A DNA stretch of 64,000 bases from Chryseobacterium sp. MFBS3-17 (GTDB lineage: Bacteria > Bacteroidota > Bacteroidia > Flavobacteriales > Weeksellaceae). The stretch covers positions 159,200 to 223,199 of the forward strand of contig NZ_JAJEWK010000011.1 in NCBI RefSeq assembly GCF_020687745.1, read 5' to 3'. Under the pieces are notes generated by a model. That model saw only the letters and a program-made list of their open reading frames with translations, was not told the DNA's origin and searched no databases. Both the position numbers and the translations under genes were made by a program. Of this stretch, positions 1 through 6,625 are shown in pieces (position 1 is the stretch's first letter; each line of letters starts with the position of its first letter).

Positions 1-1
1 G

Positions 2-574
2 GAAATGACCACGGATAATATCATAAAAGCCCTGAAATCCGGTGAGCTAGATGCGGGGATTATCTCTACGCCCTATGAGGGTGCCAATGAGTTTTCTCAG
101 GATTTCCTCTTTAACGAGGAGCTGATGCTCTATACCACAGACCAGACCATGAACGAAGACAGCTTTGTCATGCCAAAGGACATCAATGTAGAGCGGGTAT
201 GGTTGCTGGAAGAGGGCAATTGCCTGCGCACCCAGTTTGAGAATATCTGTCATTTGAAGGAGAACGAAATGAAACCCAAAAACCTGGAGTTTCTGGCCTC
301 CAGTGTGAGCACTATGGTGCAGATGGTAGATAAAATGGGAGGTATTTCCATACTGCCGGAACTGGCTGCAGAGGAATTTACAGAAGCACAAAGAAAGAAT
401 GTCCTGCGTTTCCGCAAGCCATTTCCTTACCGCGAAATCAGCATTATTTATTATAAACCTACCTACAAGCAAAAAATCATTGATGAACTGGTGCAGGCCA
501 TACAGCAGTCTATGGAAACCAAGCTGAATTTTAATAAAAATCCGGAAGATTACAAGAGTGTTTCTCCGCAATAA
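2..574 (+). CDS. LysR-family regulator, OxyR-like, C-terminal fragment (5' end outside window)
   Basis: The reading frame is open from base 2, so the N-terminal helix-turn-helix lies before the window. What remains is the second half of a type 2 periplasmic-binding-like effector domain of a LysR regulator, with the usual 'GGISILPELA' turn late in the domain and the C-terminal 'REISIIYYKP' strand. This form is common in Bacteroidota proteins named hydrogen peroxide-inducible genes activator (OxyR). An internal Cys is present in 'EGNCLRTQFENIC', the region where OxyR carries redox cysteines, which fits an OxyR assignment but does not prove redox sensing. It stops 184 bases before metK and there is no clear terminator between them. 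Confidence 0.8.
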   Translation, partial: EMTTDNIIKALKSGELDAGIISTPYEGANEFSQDFLFNEELMLYTTDQTMNEDSFVMPKDINVERVWLLEEGNCLRTQFENICHLKENEMKPKNLEFLASSVSTMVQMVDKMGGISILPELAAEEFTEAQRKNVLRFRKPFPYREISIIYYKPTYKQKIIDELVQAIQQSMETKLNFNKNPEDYKSVSPQ

Positions 575-595
575 ATTTTTTGGAAGAAAAGGTTT

Positions 596-626
596 TTTGC
601 CGTGTGAAAAATAGTCTGTAAATTTG
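596..626 (+). promoter_or_regulatory. Bacteroidota-type promoter of metK
   Basis: TTTG at 596-599 and TAAATTTG at 619-626 are separated by exactly 19 bases, a full match to the TTTG-N19-TAnnTTTG promoter of Bacteroidota. Transcription would start at about 631-634, directly in front of the candidate riboswitch, so the metK message would have a leader of about 125 bases. Confidence 0.75.
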
Positions 627-632
627 CACCGA

Positions 633-690
633 TTTATCAGAGGAAAAATTTGACTGATTGCAACCTCAGAAAAAAAATGCTAAAACAGAA
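633..690 (+). promoter_or_regulatory. Candidate SAM-II riboswitch in the metK leader
   Basis: The leader has a short stem GAGG (640-643) with CCTC (664-667), enclosing a loop that carries GACTGATTGCAA. It is followed by an A-rich linker and then TGCTAAAACAG (678-688). This is the layout of the compact SAM-II (metA/SAM-alpha, RF00521) pseudoknot, whose hallmark segments are GATT..TTGCA in the loop and an A-run followed by GCTAAA. CTG (653-655) with CAG (686-688), and GCA with TGC, could form the loop-to-3' pairing. The location fits: just after the promoter and 70 bases before the SAM synthetase gene. Feedback control of metK by its product is the expected role. The motif was recognised by eye, not by a covariance model. 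Confidence 0.6.
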
Positions 691-758
691 TTTCTATTTC
701 TTTCTGGCTGTTTTCTTTTCAGATTTTCCTGGTTTTTTAACTTTTTTAAAACATAATT

Positions 759-2042
759 ATGTCATATTTATTTACGTCTGAATCCGTTTCAGAAGGACAT
801 CCGGATAAAATATCCGACCAGATTTCAGATGCGCTTATTGATAATTTTTTGGCTTACGACCGTAACTCAAAGGTGGCCTGCGAAACTCTGGTAACCACCG
901 GACAGGTAGTTTTGGCGGGAGAAGTAAAGTCTGAAGCGTATCTGGATGTTCAGGAAATTGCCCGCAAGGTCATCAACCGGATCGGTTATACCAAAAGTGA
1001 ATATATGTTTAATGGGGATTCCTGCGGCATCATCTCTGCCATACATGAGCAGTCTCCGGATATCAATCAGGGTGTAGACCGCGTGGCAGATGATGCTGAT
1101 CCCGAAGCGAAAGCCAATAGCCAGGGTGCAGGTGACCAGGGAATGATGTTCGGGTATGCCACCAGCGAAACCGACAATTATATGCCTCTTGCACTGGATC
1201 TGGCACACACCATTCTGAAAGAACTTGCTGTACTGAGAAGAGAAAATGATGCCGTAAAATACCTTCGTCCGGATGCAAAATCCCAGGTGACCATCGAATA
1301 TTCAGATGACCACAAACCGGTGAGAATTGATACTATTGTGATTTCTACCCAACATGATGATTTCGATAATGAAGAGGTGATGCTGGCGAAGATTAAAAAA
1401 GACATGATAGAAATCCTGATGCCGAAAGTCATTGCAGCACAGAAGCCGGAGATTCAGAAATTGTTTAATGACCAGATTCAATACCACATCAATCCTACCG
1501 GTAAATTCGTAATCGGCGGCCCTCATGGGGATACCGGACTTACCGGAAGAAAAATCATTGTAGATACGTACGGCGGTAAAGGCGCACATGGAGGTGGAGC
1601 CTTCTCCGGGAAAGATCCGTCTAAAGTAGACAGAAGTGCCGCTTATGCCACCCGTCATATTGCCAAAAATCTGGTGGCAGCAGGTGTTGCAGATGAAGTG
1701 CTGGTGCAGGTTTCATACGCCATTGGTGTGGCACAACCTTGCGGTCTCTACATCAATACCTATGGTACATCAAAAATCAATATGACAGATGGCGAAATTT
1801 CAGATGCTGTTCTGAAATTATTTGACCTTCGTCCGTATGCCATAGAACAGAATTTGAAACTGAGAAACCCTATTTACGAAGAAACCGCTTCTTACGGACA
1901 TATGGGCAGAGATTATTACGTAGGTAAAAAAATCTTTAACGAAGGAAAAAAGAACGAAAAAATCATCGAAAACCTGGAGTTTTTCACCTGGGAAAAACTG
2001 GACCGGGTAGATGATATTAAAGCCGCATTCGGATTGGCTTAA
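759..2042 (+). CDS. metK: S-adenosylmethionine synthetase
   Basis: MetK makes S-adenosylmethionine from methionine and ATP in the cytoplasm. All family signatures are present: the ATP-binding '[12 protein letters not shown]' near residue 13, '[12 protein letters not shown]' at 123-134, and the P-loop-like '[19 protein letters not shown]' near residue 275. The length of 427 residues is slightly above the 380-400 usual in proteobacteria and normal for Flavobacteriia. The start at 759 is the only sensible ATG and leaves a leader with a strong promoter and a candidate SAM-sensing element. The gene is followed directly by a terminator, so it is probably monocistronic. Confidence 0.97.
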   Translation: MSYLFTSESVSEGHPDKISDQISDALIDNFLAYDRNSKVACETLVTTGQVVLAGEVKSEAYLDVQEIARKVINRIGYTKSEYMFNGDSCGIISAIHEQSPDINQGVDRVADDADPEAKANSQGAGDQGMMFGYATSETDNYMPLALDLAHTILKELAVLRRENDAVKYLRPDAKSQVTIEYSDDHKPVRIDTIVISTQHDDFDNEEVMLAKIKKDMIEILMPKVIAAQKPEIQKLFNDQIQYHINPTGKFVIGGPHGDTGLTGRKIIVDTYGGKGAHGGGAFSGKDPSKVDRSAAYATRHIAKNLVAAGVADEVLVQVSYAIGVAQPCGLYINTYGTSKINMTDGEISDAVLKLFDLRPYAIEQNLKLRNPIYEETASYGHMGRDYYVGKKIFNEGKKNEKIIENLEFFTWEKLDRVDDIKAAFGLA

Positions 2043-2054
2043 TGCAAACGCTGA

Positions 2055-2087
2055 CTGCTTTATCTTCCGGATAAAGCAGTTTTTTTT
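2055..2087 (+). terminator. Rho-independent terminator of metK
   Basis: CTGCTTTATC (2055-2064) pairs perfectly with GATAAAGCAG (2070-2079) around a five-base loop, followed by eight T (2080-2087). It lies 12 bases after the metK stop. Confidence 0.9.
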
Positions 2088-2117
2088 AACTTTACACCCG
2101 ATCACTAATCCAATTTC

Positions 2118-2606
2118 ATGAAAAAGTTTCCGGTCGTTTTACTTTTTTTGCTTGCATGGGGCACACAATTCAGCCAGGCACAACTGACCATGCACCCATT
2201 AATCCATGCAGGGTATGTGTATCAGAATCAGAGTTTTGGTGAAATTGGCGGCCGACTGCTTTTTTTGGAAAATGATGATGTCATCTACCGCATTGGTGCT
2301 TCGGCATTGCTGGGTTCTGTAAACCATGAATTTGCAGCCATGCCCAAAGTCCAGGCAGATGTTCTGCTTAATTTTGAGCGGAATGTAGATTTTTATCACT
2401 CGTATTATTTTCTGGCGGGAGCAGAAGCAACCAGCAAGTATGTAGCACCCAAAGTTGGTGTCACGCTTTTTGGTTTACTGGACCTCACCGGGGGTTATGC
2501 GTTCCCGGTAAGTAAAACCGGACTGAATGGCAAGGAATTGAAAGGTCTTAATATTAACTTTACCCTCAATATCCCCGTAGTCATGATCCGGGAAGTGTTA
2601 TTTTGA
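2118..2606 (+). CDS. Exported protein of unknown function, likely outer-membrane or periplasmic
   Basis: The 162-residue product begins with a clear signal peptide (Lys-Lys, a hydrophobic run, 'SQAQ' cleavage site near residue 20). The mature part has alternating polar and hydrophobic residues with many glycines and aromatics ('HAGYVYQNQSFGEIGGRLLF', 'LDLTGGYAFPV'), suggesting short transmembrane beta strands, and it resembles small outer-membrane beta-barrel-like proteins of Flavobacteriia. No catalytic motif was recognised. It stands alone between the metK terminator and the sigma-factor gene. The weak box TAACTTTA at 2087-2094 could be its promoter -7 element. Confidence 0.7.
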   Translation: MKKFPVVLLFLLAWGTQFSQAQLTMHPLIHAGYVYQNQSFGEIGGRLLFLENDDVIYRIGASALLGSVNHEFAAMPKVQADVLLNFERNVDFYHSYYFLAGAEATSKYVAPKVGVTLFGLLDLTGGYAFPVSKTGLNGKELKGLNINFTLNIPVVMIREVLF

Positions 2607-2610
2607 TTAT

Positions 2611-2636
2611 AAATTCAAAGAAATATTGAATTTTAT
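2611..2636 (+). terminator. AT-rich hairpin after the exported protein gene
   Basis: AAATTCAA (2611-2618) pairs with TTGAATTT (2626-2633) five bases after the stop codon, with only four T at the end. This is a weak terminator candidate. Confidence 0.35.
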
Positions 2637-2788
2637 GTTAAAGTGGCACCATATTAAAATTATGTTTATATTTACACCATAATATCTGAGCGTATAGAAT
2701 AAAATTTACTTCTTTTTTAACCCCTTGCAATCTTTTGTCTCCGGCCCGCCCGGGGTGGATGACAGAGTAATTATATGAAGTAAATGTT

Positions 2789-3379
2789 ATGAAAAATAAG
2801 TCTGACAGCTCACTTATTTCCCAATACCAGTCCGGTGACGAAAAAGCCCTTGCCATTCTTATAGAAAGATACCAGAAGGAACTCTATTCCTTTATTTTTT
2901 ATAAGGTGATGGATGAAGATCTGGCCAATGATATTTTTCAGGATGCCTTCATGAAAATTATCGTAACCCTGAAGGATGGAAAATACAACGAAGAAGGAAA
3001 ATTCATTCTCTGGGCCAAACGGATTTCCCACAACCTGATTATTGACCATTACCGGCTGAAAGCAAAACATATCAAAGTTTCTGAAACCTCTTATGAAAAT
3101 GAAGAATTTTCAATTTTTGACCTCATCCGTGAGCAGGACGAGAACGTGGAAGACCGCCTGGTGACAGAGCAGATCAACAGTGATTTGTTCCGGATGCTGA
3201 CCTATCTGCCGGAAAACCAGCAGGAAGTCATCAAACTTCGCTTTTTTGATGGACTGAGTTTCAGAGAAATAGCAGAGCAAACGGACTCCAGCATCAATAC
3301 CACGCTGGGCCGGGTGCGCTACGCGTTGATTAACCTGAGAAAAATCATGCAGGAAAACCACATAATTTTAACGCGGTAA
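2789..3379 (+). CDS. RNA polymerase sigma factor, ECF type
   Basis: A 196-residue sigma-70 family protein with only regions 2 and 4. Region 2 contains the core-binding helix 'LANDIFQDAFMKI' near residue 45 and the '-10'-recognition helix 'RISHNLIIDHYR' near residue 85. Region 4 contains 'LPENQQEVIKLRFFDGLSFREIA' near residue 140, followed by the DNA-recognition helix 'SINTTLGRVRYALINLRK'. No anti-sigma gene is adjacent. Instead a 44-codon ORF follows after 48 bases, an arrangement I believe recurs in Flavobacteriia. The regulon cannot be read from the sequence. Confidence 0.92.
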   Translation: MKNKSDSSLISQYQSGDEKALAILIERYQKELYSFIFYKVMDEDLANDIFQDAFMKIIVTLKDGKYNEEGKFILWAKRISHNLIIDHYRLKAKHIKVSETSYENEEFSIFDLIREQDENVEDRLVTEQINSDLFRMLTYLPENQQEVIKLRFFDGLSFREIAEQTDSSINTTLGRVRYALINLRKIMQENHIILTR

Positions 3380-3427
3380 CAATATTTTGAAATATGTGTC
3401 GTTTCAAAGTAAAACAAGCATTCGCCT

Positions 3428-3562
3428 ATGAAAAAAAATGACACTTTAAGCAAGAAATTGTTGAAACCCAGAAAACAAACCATCGATTTTTTATTGCAAT
3501 ACTCCAAAAGTATTGAAACAGTGAAAACCAAAACTAAGATGGTGATTGTTAGTAAAAACTGA
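3428..3562 (+). CDS. Small basic protein downstream of the ECF sigma factor (44 aa)
   Basis: ATG at 3428 opens a 44-codon frame ending with TGA at 3560-3562. The product is strongly basic (12 Lys, 1 Arg) with no Cys and no signal peptide. It has a leucine-rich first part ('LSKKLLKPRKQTIDFLLQYS') and a Lys/Thr-rich end ('ETVKTKTKMVIVSKN'). The length, the clean ATG, the placement immediately after the sigma gene and the credible helical 'FLLQYSKSIE' segment argue that it is a real gene. A role as a partner or modulator of the sigma factor is inference only. Confidence 0.6.
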   Translation: MKKNDTLSKKLLKPRKQTIDFLLQYSKSIETVKTKTKMVIVSKN

Positions 3563-3587
3563 TCTTTAATCCTTAATTTTGTGCTGT

Positions 3588-4283
3588 ATGAATATTCAGC
3601 ACATTTTTTTTGACCTGGACAATACCCTCTGGGATCACCGCCGCAATGCCTACCTTACCCTGAAAGAAATTTTTGCAAGAGAACGGGTACACGAAAAATA
3701 CAATATCGGTTTCGAAGATTTTCATAAAGAATACTTTACCATCAACGAACGCCTCTGGGAGCAGATCCGCGATGGCGAAATAGACAAGGAATACCTCAGA
3801 AAGCACCGGTTTTACGATTCATTTCTTTTTTTTGGTATCGATGATGCCGAACTGGCTGATGTCTTTGAGAATAATTTTCTGGATCAGATTCTGAACTATA
3901 ATGATTTGGTGGAGGGAGCTTTTGAGTTGCTGGAGCACCTTTCCGGTCAGGGCTATCAGTTGCATGTCCTCTCTAATGGTTTCCAGGAAGTAACAGCCCG
4001 GAAATGTGAATTGTCAGGAATTAAAAACTACTTCAAAACCATTACCAGTGCTGATGAAATAAATATCCGCAAACCGCATCCTGAAATCTATGAGTACGCC
4101 CTGAATAAAGCCGGTGCAGAAAAAGGGAACAGCGTGATGATTGGTGATGACTGGATTGCCGATGTGGAGGGCGGGAAGGCCTTCGGTATGCAGGTGATTT
4201 TCTTTGATGTATTTGATGATCATTATAAAGCAGACGGCGTACGGGTCATCCGGAAACTGAGTGAATTGATGGATGTTTTTTAA
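3588..4283 (+). CDS. yjjG: YjjG-like HAD-superfamily pyrimidine 5'-nucleotidase
   Basis: The product (231 residues from the ATG at 3588) has all four HAD motifs: 'FFDLDNTLWD' at the N-terminus with the nucleophile and acid/base aspartates, 'LHVLSNGF' (motif II Ser), the Lys of 'IRKPHPEIYEYAL' (motif III) and 'MIGDDWIADVEGG' (motif IV). The helical cap between motifs I and II and the WD after the second Asp match the YjjG/noncanonical pyrimidine nucleotidase group, which removes phosphate from damaged or modified pyrimidine nucleotides. A TTG nine bases upstream is possible but the ATG is preferred. A -7-like TAATTTTG lies at 3574-3581. Confidence 0.85.
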   Translation: MNIQHIFFDLDNTLWDHRRNAYLTLKEIFARERVHEKYNIGFEDFHKEYFTINERLWEQIRDGEIDKEYLRKHRFYDSFLFFGIDDAELADVFENNFLDQILNYNDLVEGAFELLEHLSGQGYQLHVLSNGFQEVTARKCELSGIKNYFKTITSADEINIRKPHPEIYEYALNKAGAEKGNSVMIGDDWIADVEGGKAFGMQVIFFDVFDDHYKADGVRVIRKLSELMDVF

Positions 4284-4365
4284 CCGGATAACATCTATAG
4301 GGGGTTTTCACTGCAGATGTCATTTGCAAAACATCTGAAGTAAAAGCAATATGCCGTTCACTTCA

Positions 4366-4391
4366 CAAAAAACCTTGCCGGCGGCAAGGTT
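4366..4391 (-). terminator. Terminator of trpS
   Basis: AACCTTGCC (4371-4379) pairs with GGCAAGGTT (4383-4391) around a three-base loop. Read on the minus strand it is followed by four T (4370 to 4367). It sits just after the trpS stop codon, between the convergent HAD and trpS genes. Confidence 0.8.
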
Positions 4392-4396
4392 TATCA

Positions 4397-5365
4397 TTAC
4401 ATTCCTAAGCTTTCGCGAACCCTCTGCAGTGTTCCGGCCGCTATTTTTCTTGTTTTCTCAGCGCCTTCCTGCAGTTTGGCTTCCAGTTCGTCCCGGTGCT
4501 CCATATAGTAGGCAAACAGTTCGCGCTCCCGGCCAAAGCGTTCCAGAACCAGATTCAGGAGCTCGGTTTTGGCGTGGCCGTACCCGAAGTTGCCGGCCAG
4601 ATATTTTTGTCTTAAAATTTCGGTTTGCTCTGCGGTACCGATGAGTTCGTAAATGGCGAAAACCTTGTCGGTTTCCGGATCTTTCGGTTCCTCCAGAGAT
4701 CTGGAATCGGTTTCAATGCTCATTACCTGCTTCTTGAGTTGCTTTTCCGGTAAGAAAATATTGATAATGTTGCCTCTGGATTTAGACATCTTCTGGCCGT
4801 CTGTGCCGGGCACATACATGGTGTTTTCCTGAAGCTCGGCTTGTGGCAGCACGAAAACATCACCCATTTGATTGTTAAAGCGGGCGCCCATGTCACGGGC
4901 CATCTCCAGATGCTGAAGCTGGTCTTTGCCCACGGGGACAATTTCGGCATCATACAGCAAAATGTCTGCAGCCATGAGTACGGGATAGGTGAAAAGGCCG
5001 GTGTTTACATCCTGAAGCCGGTCTGCCTTGTCCTTGAAAGAGTGTGCCAGCGTAAGGCGCTGGTAGGGAAAAAAGCAGGAAAGATACCAGGACAGTTCGC
5101 ACACCTCGGGGATGTCACTTTGCCGGTAAAAGTAGGTTTTATCTGTATCCAGTCCGCATGCCAGCCAGGCTGCCGCTATTTCGGCAGTGTTCTGCTTCAG
5201 TTCTTCCGCATTTTTGATCTGCGTAAGCGAGTGCATGTTGGCAATAAACAGAAAAGATTCGTTTTCTGCTTTTTGGGAAAGTTCAATGGCCGGGATGATG
5301 GCACCCAGCAGATTGCCGAGATGCGGAGTTCCGGTAGCCTGGATTCCGGTGAGAATGCGTGACAT
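4397..5365 (-). CDS. trpS: Tryptophanyl-tRNA synthetase
   Basis: TrpS charges tRNA-Trp. From the ATG at 5365 the protein has 322 residues, the standard length, and opens with the conserved 'MSRILTGIQATG'. The class I signatures are present: the HIGH-like 'TPHLGNLLGA' near residue 12 and the exact 'KMSKSRGN' at 192-199. The frame stays open 63 bases further upstream, but that extension ('PEVFLLLIFAEQ') is not part of the family and includes promoter-like DNA, so it was rejected. It is convergent with the HAD gene. lspA lies 102 bases upstream on the same strand. Confidence 0.96.
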   Translation of the reverse strand: MSRILTGIQATGTPHLGNLLGAIIPAIELSQKAENESFLFIANMHSLTQIKNAEELKQNTAEIAAAWLACGLDTDKTYFYRQSDIPEVCELSWYLSCFFPYQRLTLAHSFKDKADRLQDVNTGLFTYPVLMAADILLYDAEIVPVGKDQLQHLEMARDMGARFNNQMGDVFVLPQAELQENTMYVPGTDGQKMSKSRGNIINIFLPEKQLKKQVMSIETDSRSLEEPKDPETDKVFAIYELIGTAEQTEILRQKYLAGNFGYGHAKTELLNLVLERFGRERELFAYYMEHRDELEAKLQEGAEKTRKIAAGTLQRVRESLGM

Positions 5366-5467
5366 AATCGTAAATTTGTAGTTGCAATATTGTTCTGCGA
5401 AAATAAGCAAAAGAAAAACTTCAGGCAACGCACTGAAGTTTTGATATCCATATAAGATGATATATTT

Positions 5468-6109
5468 TTAAAAATCCAACCCGTTTGGAAATGCTTTTTT
5501 CCTGAAAATAAAAAGTAACGCGGCTCCTACCGTAATGGCAGAATCGGCAATATTAAAGATGTATTTGAAGAATTCAATGTGTTTTCCGCCAATCACCGGC
5601 CAGCTTTCCGGTACGTACCAGTCTACCAGAGGGAAGTGCAGCATATCTACCACACACCCTTTCATGAAGGAGGAATAGCCGTTCCCGAAGGCAGTTACCT
5701 GGGAAATTCCACCATAATCAATCCATCTGCCGATGCTTTCATCATATACGGTTCCGCTGTCGAAGATCATTCCGTAGAACATGCCGTCTATGAGATTTCC
5801 AATGGCTCCGGCAAAAATCATGGACATGGGCAGCAGCAGGTAGTTGCTGTTACGGCCTTCTTTTATCCATTTACTGAAGAGGTACACCATCCCGCCAATC
5901 AGAAAAATGCGGATGATGACCAGAAGATATTTGCCCAGCAGTCCTCCAAAATGAAACCCGTATGCCATGCCAGGATTTTCCACAAAGGTGAGTTTGAAAC
6001 CGGGAAAAACATCTACACTTTCCCCCAGGTGAAAAGTGGTTTTAATGTAAAATTTGGAAATCTGATCGATTAATAAGATGATGATCGTGACAAGGGCGAT
6101 TTTCTTCAT
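5468..6109 (-). CDS. lspA: Lipoprotein signal peptidase (signal peptidase II)
   Basis: LspA cleaves the signal peptide of prolipoproteins before the lipidated Cys in the inner membrane. The protein (213 residues) has four hydrophobic segments and the family motifs 'VENPGMAYGF' (residues 44-52), 'AGAIGNLIDGMFYG' (100-113) and the two catalytic aspartates in 'GCVVDMLHF' (Asp155) and 'FNIADSAI' (Asp189). The long insert between Asn105 and Asp155 is typical of Bacteroidota LspA. It lies between the dksA-like gene and trpS on the minus strand, and this set of genes probably forms one housekeeping transcription unit with ileS upstream. Confidence 0.95.
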   Translation of the reverse strand: MKKIALVTIIILLIDQISKFYIKTTFHLGESVDVFPGFKLTFVENPGMAYGFHFGGLLGKYLLVIIRIFLIGGMVYLFSKWIKEGRNSNYLLLPMSMIFAGAIGNLIDGMFYGMIFDSGTVYDESIGRWIDYGGISQVTAFGNGYSSFMKGCVVDMLHFPLVDWYVPESWPVIGGKHIEFFKYIFNIADSAITVGAALLFIFRKKAFPNGLDF

Positions 6110-6140
6110 TGGGAAATTCTGAAATGGTGAACACAGAGAG

Positions 6141-6165
6141 GAGAGACCGTTTTTGGCGGTCTCTC
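6141..6165 (-). other. Perfect hairpin between the dksA-like gene and lspA
   Basis: GAGAGACCG (6141-6149) pairs with CGGTCTCTC (6157-6165) with a seven-base loop. On the minus strand it follows the dksA-like stop by about 20 bases but has no T-run, so it is more likely an RNA-stabilising or processing hairpin than an intrinsic terminator. Confidence 0.45.
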
Positions 6166-6185
6166 AGGTGTGCTCAGGTCGTATA

Positions 6186-6566
6186 TTATCGTTGCATATT
6201 TTTGGCTTCAATGCTCAGCGTGGCGTGTGGTACCGCTCTCAGCCTTTCTTTGCCGATGAGTTTTCCGGTGACCCTGCAGATGCCGTAGGTTTTGTTTTCA
6301 ATACGGATCAGAGCGTTCTTCAGGTCCCGCACAAACTTTTCCTGTCTGCCGGCCAGAATGGCGTTCTGTTCCTTACTCAGGGTTTCCGCTCCCTCTTCAA
6401 ATGCCTTGAAGGTGGGCGAGGTATCATCGGTGCCGTTATTCTGGTCATTGATGAAACTTTCGCGGATGAGTGCCAGATCTTTTTCTGCTTTTTCTATTTT
6501 TTGTTGAATGAGTTCTTTAAATTCCTGCAAATCTGCATCGCTATAGCGTTGTCTTTCTTCTGCCAT
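6186..6566 (-). CDS. DksA/TraR-family protein with most zinc-finger cysteines lost
   Basis: This 126-residue protein has the DksA/TraR layout: a charged coiled-coil N-terminal half ('LQEFKELIQQKIEKAEKDLA'), a central 'DRSS'-like turn replaced by 'TDDTSPTFKAFEEGAET', then 'RIENKTYGICRVTGKLIGKERLRAVPHATL', which corresponds to the C4 zinc-finger segment 'YGxCxxCGxxIxxxRLxAxPxAxxCxxC'. Only one of the four cysteines remains, as in many Bacteroidota homologues. It may bind the RNA polymerase secondary channel and modulate transcription as DksA does. That role is inferred from family membership. The gene sits 59 bases downstream of ileS. Confidence 0.85.
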   Translation of the reverse strand: MAEERQRYSDADLQEFKELIQQKIEKAEKDLALIRESFINDQNNGTDDTSPTFKAFEEGAETLSKEQNAILAGRQEKFVRDLKNALIRIENKTYGICRVTGKLIGKERLRAVPHATLSIEAKNMQR

Positions 6567-6625
6567 GTCTGTTAAATTTATTGGTTCCGAAGAGCATCAA
6601 AGCAAATTATGCTGCTTTAATGATT

